Part shown: positions 1-11,200 of the stretch, piece by piece
Position numbering within the stretch: the stretch's first letter is position 1
Layout: the number at the start of each line of letters is the position of its first letter
NCBI GenBank assembly: GCA_039621445.1
Contig: CP154955.1
Coordinates: 2,076,619 to 2,140,618 of the forward strand
Origin: Euglena gracilis
Lineage: Eukaryota > Euglenida > Euglenophyceae > Euglenales
Length of the DNA stretch: 64,000 nucleotides
Reading direction: 5' to 3'
The notes under the pieces: model-generated
What the model was told of the DNA's origin: nothing
What the model saw: the letters and a program-made list of their open reading frames with translations, nothing else
Database searches by the model: none
Translations under genes and position numbers: made by a program

Positions 1-480
1 ATCCCTGTCCTGCCTTGCGAACCACAAGATTGCAATCGACTCCACGTCTTCTAGAAGCAATCATTGCCTGAAAGCATTTGATTTCCTCTATTGGTTTCCT
101 CCCTCCTACATTTGCATCCTCTGTTTTTGTTTCATTTTGTTTCATTTTTTTTTTTTGCATTTCATGTTGCAAATATTTTTGTATTTTCATATTTGACTCA
201 TCGTTGAACCTTATTTGAATTTGAAATCAGATACGTAGTTGCCCTGGTAGTTGTTTTTTTTTTTTACGCATCCGTGACCCTCATTGGTGCTGGTTGATTG
301 ATTGATGGGTGATCCCGCCACCAACTCCCCCCTGGCCAATGTTTGTTCATTCTTTTGTTTGAGAGATAAGACGCAACAAATTTGTCCTTTTGCAACCGCT
401 GGCATTTCAGTGGATCACATTTCCTCCCCACAAACGTTTGTGCTTCTGGCATTGTGCCATTTAAGAACGATTTGGCAGCG
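1..480. other. No gene seen; T-rich intergenic DNA
   Basis: I see no conserved coding block here. The stretch contains several T runs (about 126-157 and 252-264) and a short GATT-type tandem near 290-306. It precedes a copy of the dispersed CTCATGGCA-box repeat. Confidence 0.5.
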
Positions 481-504
481 CAGGTTCCCAACCAGGTTTC
501 CTTC

Positions 505-628
505 TAACCGGGCTGTGCCTTCCGCCCTGCAGCCTCACAACTCTGCCTTCCCATGGCCTAGCCTGCACCTGCGTCGCTCCGTGCTTGCTGGGGTTTGGCA
601 GGTACCTCGTTACGGAGCTGGCTGGCCT
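505..628 (+). repeat. Dispersed CTCATGGCA-box repeat, copy 1, split by a MITE
   Basis: This GC-rich block resembles segments at about 7430-7515, 26440-26540, 38305-38375 and 48225-48320. All share a core like CTCATGGCAYAGCC followed by a CGCCGC-type run. It stops at 628, where the element at 629-1146 begins; GC-rich sequence resumes after 1147, so the MITE appears to have inserted into or beside this copy. In other copies one frame reads like protein (motif MRRILLVGL), but this copy is not convincingly coding. Confidence 0.45.
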
Positions 629-1146
629 CAGGGGGGGGGGGAAATTGATATCCGCAATTTTTCCGCAATTTCCGCAATTTTCCGCAATTTCCGCAATTTT
701 CCGCAATTTTCCGCAATTTTTCCGCAATTTCCGCAATTTTTCCGCAATTTTTCACCATTTTTTTGAAGAATTTTTTCCCACCACCGAAGATGGAAGATGC
801 AATGAGTTCAAGCCATTCTTCAAATGGATCAACAGGTGTGCTATTGTGTTTTGTTGTTCCCCCCCAGTTTACCAATTTTTCTCACAGGTGCACCACTGGT
901 CACAGGATTGGGTGCGTCCCACCTGTGCAAAGAACATCAAGCGTGTTGATTTGTGCTCGCCTGCATCGACGTGGGTGTTGCGGTGTTCTGAACCTCACAA
1001 TTGAAAATTTTCTAAGTCCCCACAAGCAGAAATGTGTATACCCGATATCAATTTTTCCGCAATTTTTCCACAATTTCCGCAATTTTTCCGCAATTTTTCC
1101 GCAATTTTTCCGAAGGCCTCCGATATCAATTTCCCCCCCCCCCCTG
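629..1146. mobile_element. hAT-like non-autonomous element (MITE) with CCGCAATTTT tandem arrays
   Basis: Both ends carry the same inverted sequence: CAGGGGGGGGGG then GAAATTGATAT on the left (629-651), and its reverse complement on the right (1113-1146). A 7-8 bp direct repeat (GCTGGCCT at 621-628, CTGGCCT at 1147-1153) flanks the element, as expected for a hAT target duplication, and hAT ends typically begin CAG. Inside, two arrays of CCGCAATTTT-like units (about 651-750 and 1055-1112) adjoin the termini. There is no transposase, so movement would need one supplied elsewhere. The one-base ambiguity at the right boundary is unresolved. Confidence 0.7.
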
Positions 1147-1559
1147 CTGGCCTGCATCCAGCTGTCCACTCTGAGAGCTCCCCCAGACCGCAGTGCTGGA
1201 ACCATGAGTTGTGGCAAACCCATCCTCACCCAAAGTATGGACCAGATGCTTCCACGATACAGAAAAGCACGTTGATGACCGATCCTGCGAGTACCACGGG
1301 TACCACCATTTTCAAACAATACAACAAGACTAACAGAGTCCCCATTTCCACCCAAGGAAACTGCTGGATGCTGTCTCCTTTTTCTGCACTCACTGTAATG
1401 TCTGAAAAGTCAGTACAGTGAGCACAGAAGGAGGAGGCAGGCCTCGAGGATAGGTCAATAAGGATGGAGCCAGAGGGCAGTTCTTTGAAGGGAAAAGCTA
1501 TTTTTCACCCCCCTCCACATTCCTGCCGGCTTTATTTATTTATTTATTATTTATTTCCT
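1147..1559. other. No gene seen
   Basis: Mixed-composition DNA. A GC-richer part continues the sequence interrupted by the MITE, and a (TTTA)n stretch lies at 1530-1555. I found no conserved protein block on either strand. Confidence 0.45.
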
Positions 1560-1980
1560 CCCACGCTTTGCAAATTGCTTCAAAGGCACCATGCCAGAGT
1601 GCCGCAAGCGAACAGTCCAGCAATCAACCAGGATGCACACCCCCGACAGTTTGAGAACACCCGGGGAACAGCCGAAAGGAGCAAGAAGGGCAGTAAAGGT
1701 CCCGTTCCTTTGCCGCCTTTTTTTGTGTTTTTGTCACTTCCGGGGGGGGGGCGGGAGGTCCCGGGGGTTTCGAGGTGCGGAGCCCATTTCTGAACGCTCA
1801 AAAACCATCATTTTTTTCGCCAAGGTCCCCCAAAACAGGGTTCTGCTCATTTTTTGTGCTCTCTTGTTCCCCTGCCTCTAATTCCCCCGGAGCCACACAG
1901 CCAAAATAAAAAATTTTGTTCACTTTGCACGGTGGCACAAATGAACACGAAAAAGCTTAAGTGTGGATTAGACCGCCTAA
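1560..1980 (-). mobile_element. Truncated, inverted copy of the 14.28-kb TIR element
   Basis: Read on the minus strand, this matches the first 400 or so bases of the element at 14280-17252, including the stretch around AGGGCAGTAAAGGTCCC. Its outer end at 1951-1980 is the family terminus (AAGCTTAAG then GACCGCCTAA). The inner part and other end of the element are missing. Only 64 bp separate it from the next family member at 2045. Confidence 0.7.
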
Positions 1981-2044
1981 TACCGAGTGGTAAGTGCACC
2001 GGTTTCAGGGTTCACGACTAGATAGTGGGGAAGAGCAGTAGTAC

Positions 2045-3873
2045 TTAGGCGGCACATCTCGCATTTAAGCTTTTTTTTGGTCGATTTGCGCATTTGTGCA
2101 AACCGACCAAAAACCACTTTCAGCACCGACGTTGCAAGGGGTGAGAGAGAGGCAACAGGATTGGACTGAATATGAGCGGATTATCGTTTTTGGCACCGGC
2201 TCCTCCAGGAGTTGGGTGTTTTTGCTGTTTTTTTTTTTGAGGTCGGAATACCACGAAAAACCCCAAACCTATCCCCCCAAAGTGAAAAAATGCCGACAAA
2301 AGCACAAAAACCCCAGTACCGCCACCCCCCATTCCCTGTGTGACAACTGCCAGCGCCAGGTGGTGCTCTGAAGGTGGGTGGCAGGTCCACCCCTTTGCTT
2401 GCTTTCTGAAGTTTTGTGGCACGTTGTGGGGGTTTTTGAAGTTGGTCACGAAAGGAGTGGAAGTGCACATGCCACATAAACAATGGATAGAAAGAAAACT
2501 CTGCTACTGGGATTGATGAGGGGTATACATAACATGGGAGGACTGCCACCAGTTTCCCGTTGAATTCGGTGGCAAGTTGCCCATCAATGCCCCACTGATG
2601 TTTAAGGTTCTGCGGCACCCACACAACAATGATGTCGGTGTGCGCAAATGCGCACATGGACGATGTGCACTGTGATTGGAGCTGGAAAATGAATGTGACG
2701 ACATTGTGATATTACCTCCCTTGTATTCCTGTGGTATTGGACCCCTTGCTGCTGGTATGTTTGGGTGGTTGGTTTGCGCAAATGCGCACATCAACCATTG
2801 AAATGGTTGCTTTTCACAACTGTTGGCACCAACCAAAATTCTTTTTCATTTTGAAGCCTAGGCAACAGGGACTCCTGAGACAAGAGGAAGATCGAAACAG
2901 GAGGAGAGCAGATTGTGGAAGTGTTGTGCTCAAAGTGGTGGTGTTGTGAGGTTTGTCTGAGAAGTTCAAATGAAGCGTGTCAGTGTATGGCATTATGGTA
3001 CCGTGAACACAGGATTTCCAAACCAGCAGACACATCCATTTTCAGCCAATACATTGTGCCTCATTTTCGGGATAAAATACTGGGGGTGAAGGGCTACTGG
3101 AGGTGAAGGGCCCCTCTAAACTCCGTTTTTCAGGGTAAAACCTGAGAATGTTTTTTATTTTGATGTTTCAGGGTCAAGAAATGGTTTTTTCAGAGCTTCA
3201 ATTGCCGATGCCCAAATTCGGGCCGGCAGGCTGGTCTTTTAATTGTATTTAGGTTGTACAGAATACCTCTCGTATTTAAGGATTTCAAAACTGCTGTGGT
3301 GCCACACCCTCTAAATGGTACAGGTGTTAAGTTGTGCAAGAGGTCCGTGTGCGCAGATGTGCAAACCGACCAAAAAGTCTGTTTGCATATTTTCACAAAC
3401 GGACCACTTCTACAATTTTGCAAATACATCAATTTCGGCTGGCACACATTGGACTTTTTTCAGTTGCACAAATGGACGGTGTGCGCATTTGCGCACACCG
3501 TCCATTTACCCTTTAGCCCACCCGACCTCCAAATTTCTCACACGGCCAATTTTCAGGGTGTTGTTCCAAGCTTGGGTACACCTCACCAAAATCGTTCAGC
3601 CAATATCCTAAGTTAATGAGACAACCATTGCTTGCAGGGTTCAAAACACACCTGCTGGGTGCTGTGTATACCATATGCTGTGTTGACGCTTACCCTCAGG
3701 CACCCTATTTGCCAAAGTCCCTGCTTCCATCTCCGTGTCCTGGGGCACCCCATCACATCCCGCTTACTTTTTTGGGTTTTTGTGGTCATATCTTGTCGTT
3801 TTCGTAAAAAATGTTGATGTGTGCATTTGCGCACATCGACAAAACAAGCTTAAGTTCGAAATGCGCCGCCTAA
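2045..3873. mobile_element. TIR element, CTTAGGCGG family, copy 1
   Basis: The left end TTAGGCGGCACATCTCGCAT with TTAAGCTT at 2066-2073 is matched in inverted orientation on the right (3848-3873, ending CGCCGCCTAA). A possible weak target duplication flanks it (TAGTA / TAGAG). The interior holds short palindromes of the TGCGCAAATGCGCA type at about 2090, 2645, 2775, 3480 and 3825. Most of the interior is duplicated at 8744-10356. About 3020-3310 also occurs outside TIR elements (36.2 and 48.0 kb), so it may be captured host DNA. Short open frames inside are not conserved between copies. Confidence 0.75.
3470..3507. repeat. Perfect 38-bp palindrome
   Basis: Two 18-bp arms (AAATGGACGGTGTGCGCA and its exact reverse complement) surround a 2-bp loop. 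It lies inside TIR copy 1. The corresponding palindrome in copy 2 (about 10117-10160) keeps the layout but has mismatches. Confidence 0.85.
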
Positions 3874-4690
3874 GTAGAGCCCATGGTGGAAGACAGGCAG
3901 GTTCTTCACGAGAAAGACAGGTCACCAACAGGATTCTTTATAAGGCCCCCGGGTCCCCCCCACACCCAGGCCGGCGCGGGACCCCCTCTGAAAAAAAAAA
4001 CCTGAAAAAAAAAACAAGGGGTGCATCGCATTTCATTGGATATTGAAACTTCAAGCTCTTGTACAGTTCTGCAATGAAGATGCTGTGCAGGTTTTTTTTT
4101 ACCCCCCCCCCCCAGAATGCATGTTTGAGACTGAGTAATGTCCCCCCAATTTTCGCCGGAAATCCAGCCGCATAGGAACTACGTCCGCAGGATGTGCTGT
4201 GAAAGACCACGGTGGGGACTGGTTTTCACGACAACACGGTGAGAAATAATTTCAACATTAACAGGCCCTTGTCTGAACCGTGGTGTGGAGTACATGAAGT
4301 TAAAAACTTTTTTTTCAGCAATTTAGGGACCAGGGACCTTAAATCGAGGATGTAATTTTTTTTTTGAATCTGACTTGCACAATTGTGCAAGTGATTGAAG
4401 TTTTGACCTGTTTGCGCAAGTGCGCAAGCAGCTTTTTGGCTTTTTTTTGCGCAGTTGCGCAAGTGGCCCGATTCATTTATCCTACCAATACCTTTAATGG
4501 AAGCGACTCTTTTGCCTCTCAGAGGTACATTCATGATCGGGTGCCAATACATTCCCCTGACGGATATTGAAACCCTCTTGCACATCTTCCCTCCAGCCGT
4601 TAAACAGGAATGATATTTCGAAGTCTTACACCCTGGAAAAAATAGCGGCTGCTTCTTTGGACACCTCATTTACGTGTTGAAATGCTGCAC
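3874..4690. other. No gene; cluster of TGCGCA/TGCACA palindromes
   Basis: No conserved coding block. Short inverted repeats cluster at 4375-4465 (TTGCACAATTGTGCAAG, TTGCGCAAGTGCGCAA and GCGCAGTTGCGCAAG). They resemble the palindromes in the CTTAGGCGG elements, but I could not find TIRs around them. Confidence 0.5.
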
Positions 4691-5700
4691 AAAAGAGCAC
4701 TTTTTTGGCATGTGAAATCAGGTGCTACGTTACCCTTGTGTCCGAGGATTTCGGCTATTTTCAGTTGTTGAAAAATGCCTCCGTTCAACCCCCTTTTCCA
4801 GAGTTACGGGTGTTCGTGGAAACCTTCCTTCAGTTTTCTTTTCTCGCCGGGTCGGATGCTCTTGATTTGCAACACAATTTAGAATGTTCCAATAGGCGAC
4901 CAAAGGGTGGCAGAATTCCGGACATCCCCGAATCCGTCATTTTGGTCCCGAAAGCGGCCATTCTGGCAGAAGTAAATACCTTGCCCATTTTAGACCGACC
5001 TCCCGTTTATACCGACTCCCCCAATTTATACCAACCCCCCCTGAAAACTCAGAAGAAATCATTTATACCGACTGCCCCATTTACGCCCCCCCCCCCCCCC
5101 CCGGAGGAAAAAAATCAAGGAATCCACTCATACCAACCCTCCCTTGCATCGGTACATACCAAGGGAAAGCACAAAAAAGCACAAGGAAGTCGCAGTGAAC
5201 ACAAGAAAGCACTCAGCCTTGCCTGCCAGCCAGCCAGCCCTGCATCTATTTTTTTTTTGGCGAAATATGAACAGATGGATTGATGTTTATTGGAGAAGGT
5301 GAATGCATATCGCCCCGCCCCCCCCCAAATCGAGCATTTTGACCCATTTATACCGACCCCATGATTTCAAGATATGTGAAAGTGATGTAGCGACCCGTCG
5401 GTGTAAATGAGGGGGGTTTAATTGCCGCTGGATACTCTTCAGATTTGTGAACTTGTCCATCAGCTCCCAAGTGGCAGAATGTGCCAGACTCAAAAATCCG
5501 GTCTTAAATGACAGGCTTTCAGATCGCAATTGTGTCTCTTTTCAGACTTGTCTCGAAGACTGTGTGCGATTTGAAATGGAACCTTCAAATTCGATAGTGA
5601 TGGCTGATTTTCTTCTCGCGATTTTTGAGACATGTGTTTTTTCGTCCAAAGAAACGGGACCCAAAAACGACCCCAAAAGGGGGCCATAAATTCAAAAAAA
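4684..5700 (+). repeat. Dispersed repeat with decayed coding trace, copy 1
   Basis: The segment is homologous to the minus strand of 45250-45900. Conceptual translations of both begin MLHK, followed by LFW and VKS with similar spacing, and share a later block rich in F/L then a D/L-rich stretch and a basic SSRR/SNRR-type motif. Reading-frame breaks separate these pieces, so neither copy is an intact gene. A second homologous block lies at about 5465-5690 (around GGGACCCAAAAACGACCCCA). The encoded protein is not recognised. C-rich sequence (5085-5101) divides the parts. Confidence 0.5.
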
Positions 5701-7030
5701 AACTTTTCGGTTGCGCATCGTGCAAGTGCAGTTTTATGAGCGAAGGAGACATCCTAGCTTTTATTCATGCTGGATCAGTTTGGGGTGATTTCGGGCCATT
5801 CTAGGCCAGCTTGGGCTGTTTTTGGGGGGGAGCTTTTTTTTTTTGCCAGATTGCAGGTTTCCATGAAAAAACACCTGCACAGGTGGTTAAGCTGACGACT
5901 GGGGAATGAGTCGACAATTATAATGCTGTGTTGACATGGATTCAAACCCACCATTGGATTCTAACCCCCCACAACCCCCCCCAAAAACAAATCCCCCCTC
6001 TAAACCCCCCCCCCCTCAGGCCACCAGGACCCAAAAAGACGCTCATAAAATAACTCCATCCGCCTCCAACCAACGGTTCTAACACCCAATGTTGCGAAAG
6101 GCAACCCAACGATAAAAGCCAGCACCTCTAAATCTATTTTCTAAAAACCAGGCATTCGGGTTGTTTAAGAAGTATCCCACTGTGCCCACACCAGCATTTT
6201 GACCCATTTACTACCGTCCAATTTAGTTTTAGCCGGTTCGGTCAACAAGGACCACTCCACCCTGGGCGCTCTAGGCCTCAAGGTTACCCCTTTCCACTCT
6301 AGCCGATCGTCCTTAGTATTCTGTGCGTTTTTTTTGGAATTCTTGTCAACACTGTGCTTCAGCTTTCTTGGAAATTCTACCTCCCATGCACCGTGGTGAC
6401 CACACCGGTCACCACCCACTTGATTCTATCCCGTCTATCAAAACTTTCCCCAGCCCTCTTTTGGTTCAAACAGTTGGGATTCTAGGCCAAATGGACCCAC
6501 AACCGTACAAACCTTCTTTCCAAGGAATGTGGGGGGTGGGGAAAAAAATGCTGTGTTGAACATGGATTCAAACCCACCATTGGATTCTACCCCCCCCCCT
6601 TTGTCGTACGACCACCCCGCTATAACGATCCCCCTCCCCGGTCGCAGGTTGCAGGCCAGGACCCAAAAAGACGCTGGTTTTTTTGAGGTTGTATGAAGAT
6701 GCATCCATGTGTGCCGCCTTTTTCCAGGCATTTTCCTTGTTACTCACCGGCGCTCATGTTTTGTACACCCGTAAGCGATGGCTCGAAAGCCTCCGCAATT
6801 ATAGAAGGTCCTTCGGCTTTCAGTTTGGACAGTTCGGGTCCCCGTTGGTATCGGTCAATACTGTGAACAACGACCACTCCCACTAAAACGGCCACCCCTG
6901 GTCGCAGGTTGCAGGTTAGGGGGGGTATAACGACCCCCCACCCGGTCGCAGGTAGGTACCCGGTCGTACGGCAAGGGGGGGAGGGTAGGCAAAAACGTGG
7001 TCCTGGTGGTATTGCGTTTTTTTTCCTTCA
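5701..7030. repeat. Intergenic DNA with an internal duplication; no gene seen
   Basis: About 5925-6055 and 6547-6680 are two copies of one segment: GATTCAAACCCACCATTGGA, then a long C tract, then GGACCCAAAAAGACGCT. Around 6610-6965 are several GGTCGCAGG / CGACC boxes beside C runs; similar boxes occur at 12160, 49210 and 55730. No protein block is conserved. Confidence 0.5.
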
Positions 7031-7033
7031 ACA

Positions 7034-7385
7034 ACTGTGCAGTTTCCCTTGCTTCAACTACCTCCTCCCCCTGTCATCGACACAGCGTGTCGTTGACACA
7101 CACCCCGTGTCATCTCAGTGGCACTTTTTTCAAAATTGTGTCGGATCTTCTTCCCAGCCATGTCTTCAAATGATTTCCCCATGAAGTTGGTGATTTGTGC
7201 AGTATGAGAGGTCCAATAATGGTACAATTTGTGGAGGCCAACTGTTGCTATCGCGGTCCATATTTTTTTTAAATGGTATTGTGCCGTTGACACAGTGTGT
7301 CTTTGACCCCCCCCCCCACGTTAATGGCACTTTCCTGGAACATTGGCGTGTCAACGTCAAGGGGGGTGCACTGCTTCAACTTCTT
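7034..7385. repeat. GTTGACAC-type inverted repeat, copy 1
   Basis: GTCATCGACACAGCGTGTCG and GTTGACAC motifs at 7070-7105 recur at 7280-7310, and in inverted form (GTGTCAACGTCAAGG) at 7348-7363. Related short elements lie at 48881-48990 and 50180-50345. There is no coding capacity. Confidence 0.5.
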
Positions 7386-7429
7386 TTCTGCCATTTCTGC
7401 AGTCAGGCAGCCTCTCAAGGGCCTGTGCC

Positions 7430-7600
7430 GTTCCACTTTGCAGATCGTCCGCAGTACTTTCTCATGGCATAGCCGCCCGATGCACCGCGCCGTGTTTGCC
7501 AGGGCACGGCTGAGCACGCCCCATCCATGGGGCTGGCTGGCTCCCACCCAGCTGCTCCAGTCGCAAACGTCCTAGATGGCCGTGCTGGCACGAGCGGAGG
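7430..7600 (+). repeat. Dispersed CTCATGGCA-box repeat, copy 2
   Basis: This GC-rich block is alignable with copies at 0.5, 26.4, 38.3 and 48.2 kb through the core TTTCTCATGGCATAGCC. In the frame that looks coding in the 26.4-kb copy, this copy carries TAG after CTCATGGCA, the same stop as in the 48.2-kb copy. It is best read as a repeat or a pseudo-exon. Confidence 0.45.
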
Positions 7601-7917
7601 CAACTCCGTACAGTATTTTTTTGAAGCGATGTGTGGGGTTCCAGGAACACCAAAGTGATGTCAAGATTGCTGTCAAACAATCCCTTCAGAGTTCACCTGG
7701 AGGGTCCCCCCCGGGGTGCCCCCCCCCCCCCCCCGGGCGCTTGGCTTGCCTCCTCCTACATGCAAACTTCGCCCCCTTAAGTTTGGCCTTCGGTCCACAG
7801 GGCTGCCAAAATTCTTAACATACAAATTTGGCCACCACAAGGTTGCCCTTGGCTTTACCTTCAATCAAGGCCTGGGGAAAGCGCCTGGGGTTTTTTCCAA
7901 ATCTGTGGGAAATTAAT

Positions 7918-8565
7918 CTTAGACGGTCAAAGTGGCACTCAAGGATTTCCGCCGTTTTGGGCGTAACTTCTCCTGCGGACAAAGTGTGTCCGCTTGCTTT
8001 CATTTCCGTGTTTGAAACCTCGACAGACTGCAGCACCATGATTTTGTATGTCCCACATTTTTGGTAAAAAACCTGACCGACGGTAAAAAAAAACGGACAC
8101 TTTTTGACCCGTCCGCCCTCACTATACGTCATGTGGTCTGTACACTTACCTACAACGTGTTTCACACTTATGTGTCACATATGGACAGGCTGCGGTGGTG
8201 GGGGTCTGTGGGTCTGTCGCTAATGACACACGTGACCTCGGGACCTTGACATCATGTCAAACACACACCCCTACTGATGACAGAGCTCGCCTCGGACTGG
8301 CACTGGGCAAGCGCACCCACAGCCGGGTCATTGGAGGCTGCAAGAGAGGGAGGTGACACAGCACAGACAGGCGGCCAACCTTCACAGTTCCCTTCCCATT
8401 CAACTGAATCGCGGAAGGCCTTCTCGGGCGCAGTTGCGCGCACACCAGCAGTGTGCAGGGCGCTGGCAGTCGCCCGCCAAGGATAAAACCTCCAAAAGTG
8501 CGTAAACCGCGGACAATTTTGGGTTTCTTTGGAAAAATCCTTAAGTGCCACTTTGACCGTCTAAG
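7918..8565. mobile_element. Compact TIR element (648 bp), CTTAGACGG family
   Basis: The terminal inverted repeats are nearly perfect over about 31 bp. Both begin CTTAGACGGTCAAAGTGGCA and continue ACT-C/T-AAGGATTT. A perfect 5-bp duplication TTAAT flanks it (7913-7917 and 8566-8570). The terminus resembles the CTTAGGCGG ends of the longer elements in this window, pointing to one superfamily. The interior is GC-rich in the middle and has no recognisable transposase, so this is a non-autonomous member. It is the best-preserved copy for defining the ends and target-site length. Confidence 0.85.
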
Positions 8566-8743
8566 TTAATCAGGCGTTTTGGATGTTTGAAACAGCGGAG
8601 CACATCGCCTTTTCTGTTTCTTTTCCTTGATGCTTTTAAATGCACATTGTCTGCCTCTTTGAACCCAATACCCCAAACACTTTTCCTCCCTGGAATATTA
8701 ATTGGTCGGCCAAAATCCACCAGCGGGGGGTATATTGTTTGGC

Positions 8744-10356
8744 TTAGGCAGAGCATCTTGCACTCAAGCTTTTTTTTTGGTCGATGTGCGCATTATCGCA
8801 AACCGACCAAAACCGATTTGAGCACCGGCTTTACAGTGGGTGAGAGGCAACAGGATTGGACAAAATACGAATGATTTCTCGTTTTTGGCACCGGCTCTCC
8901 CAGAATCACGTGTTTTTTTGCTGTTTTTTTTTTGAGGTTGGAATGACACAAAAACCCCCAGACCTATCCCCCCAAAGTGAAAAAAATCACCAACATCCCG
9001 GTACCGCCTCCCCCCATTCCCTGTGTGACAACTGCCAGCGCCAGGTGGTGCTCTGGAGGTGGGGTGGCAGATCCACCCCTTTGCTTGCTTTCTGAAGTTT
9101 TGTGGCACGTTGTGGGGGTTTTTGAAGTTGGTTGCGACAGGAGTGAAAGTGCACATGCCACATAAACAATGGATAGAAAGAAAACTCTGCCTCTGGGGAT
9201 TGATGAGGGGTATACATAACACGGGAGGACTGCCACCAGTTTCCTGTTGAATTCGGTGGCAAGTTGCCCATCAATGCCCCACTGATGTTTAAGGTTCTGC
9301 GGCACCCACACAACAATGATGTCGGTGTGCGCAAATGCGCACATGGACGATGTGCACTGTGATTGGAGCTGGAATATGAATGTGACGACATTGTGATATT
9401 ACCTCCCTTGTATTCCTGTGGTATTGGACCCCTGTGTTGAATGCTGCTGGTATGTTTGGGTGGTTGGTTTGCGCAAATGCGCACATCAACCATTGAAATG
9501 GTTGCTTTTCACAATTGTGGACACCAACCAAAATTCTTTTTCATTTTGAAGCCTAGGCAACAGGGACTCCTGAGACAAGAGGAAGATCGAAACAGGAGGA
9601 GAGCAGATTGTGGAAGTGTTGTGCTCAAATTGGTGGAGTTGTAAGGTATGTCTGAGAAGTTCAAATGAAGTGTGTCAGTGTATTGCATTTTTTGACCCCC
9701 TGAACGCAGCCACCCCCCATTTTCAGCCAATATACTGTGCCTCATCTTTGGATTAGAATACTGGGGGTGAAGAGCACTTTCATACTAGGTTTTTGAGGAT
9801 AACAACTTATAATGTTTTATTTTGATGTTTCAGGGGCTAAGAAATGGTTTTTCACAGCGATGCCCAAATTCAGGCCCACAGGCTGGCCCTTTGGTTGTGT
9901 TTAAATTCTACAAAATGCCTCTCGTATTTAAGGATTTCAAAACTGCAGTGGTGCCACACCCTCTAAATGGTATGTGTGTTAAGTTGTACAAGAGGTTGGT
10001 GTGCGCAGATGCGCAAACTGACCAAAAAGTCTGTTTTCGCATTTGCACAAACCAGCCACATGTACAACTTTACAAACACATGAATTTCAGCCGGCACATG
10101 GCCTCTTTTCACAACCGCACAAATGGTTGGTGTGCGCATTTGTGCACACCATCCATTTGTAATTGCCCCCACATGACCATCAATTTCTCACACAGCCAAG
10201 TTTCAGGGTTTCGCTTCAGGCAACCCAAAAATGTAAGGGGGTGTGATGTGGAGCCCCATGACGTGGAGATTCTTGTCATTTTCGTCTCAAATGTCGATGT
10301 GCGCAATTGCGTACATCGACAAAGGAAAAAGCTTAAGTGCGAGATGTGCCGCCTGA
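8744..10356. mobile_element. TIR element, CTTAGGCGG family, copy 2
   Basis: The left end CTTAGGCAGAGCATCTTGCA and the right end (10328-10356, AAGCTTAAG then GTGCCGCCTGAT) are inverted matches. TTTGG flanks both sides as a 5-bp target duplication (8738-8742 and 10357-10361). Most of the interior is homologous to 2045-3873 in the same order and orientation, including TGCGCAAATGCGCA palindromes near 9325, 9475, 10010 and 10130. A 201-codon open frame at 9822-10427 runs out of the element and is not shared by copy 1, so I do not call it a gene. Confidence 0.8.
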
Positions 10357-10361
10357 TTTTG

Positions 10362-11200
10362 GGGAGATTTTTTTTGACCAATTATTTGTGGTTTTTGGGG
10401 TGGGACAAATTTTTGGCCCAAAAATGAATTGTATCTATGCATCAAAATCCACGGTGGATGCAATTTCAGCTCAGAAATATGGAATTATTCCATTTATCAT
10501 TTCCCCCCAAAAGTGCCCATTCCCCCTCCGGGGTCACTAAGTGGAGCTATGGTCTAGACCCCCCCCACTGCCTTGGAGGCCCAGACCGACCCTGGGGAGC
10601 CTCTGGGATCACCTCAAAACGTCAATTTCCCTTCCAGCGCTTCACTCCGAAATTTATTTGGCATTTTTGTCAAAACTTCTCCCAGAAAGTGCCCAAAGTG
10701 GCGTTTTTGCCAATTCTGGAGGCAGAATTTTTCGGGCCAGGAATTGGTCACCCAGACTGCTCACTGTTCAAGAAGGGGTGTCCCCCCACCCCCTGAACCC
10801 ATCTGGCTTTTTTGTCGGACATTTGGACCCAAGGTTGCTCTCCCAACACGCCCTCCCCTAAAATCCCACAATGGCTCGCTGGTGTCGAACGCCTCTGGGC
10901 TACCGATCAGATGGGTGATGGCAGCAATGGCCACACCATACACAGGTGGCCCTGGCGGAAAGCCGCCTCTTGAAGGTGTCCTGTGCCCCCCTCCAAGTTT
11001 CCTCCCTCCCCTTGTCCAACGTCCGAGTTTGTCCAATGACCCCCCCGGTTTTGGATGCTGTGTTGGTTCCATACGTTTTGGGAATGATCGTGAAGTAATT
11101 TGTGAAGTAATTAATAATGAAAGAAATGTCACAAACCATGGCAAAAAGAATGAAAAGTTCCTAATAAGAGGCTGAAAATGATAATGCTAAACATGGTGAT
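10362..11200. repeat. Dispersed GC-rich repeat; no gene recognised
   Basis: About 10715-10795 (GGCAGAATTTTTCGGGCCAG, then TGGTCACCCAGACTG and a C run) is repeated at 57755-57845. The rest up to 11200 shows no match I recognise. Overlapping open frames on both strands between 10573 and 11175 give proline- and glycine-rich translations without domains. Confidence 0.4.

Noticed and set aside
9822-10427. 201-codon frame at the right end of TIR copy 2
   Set aside because: Not maintained in copy 1 and runs across the element boundary; only a short part has a related frame at 48 kb.
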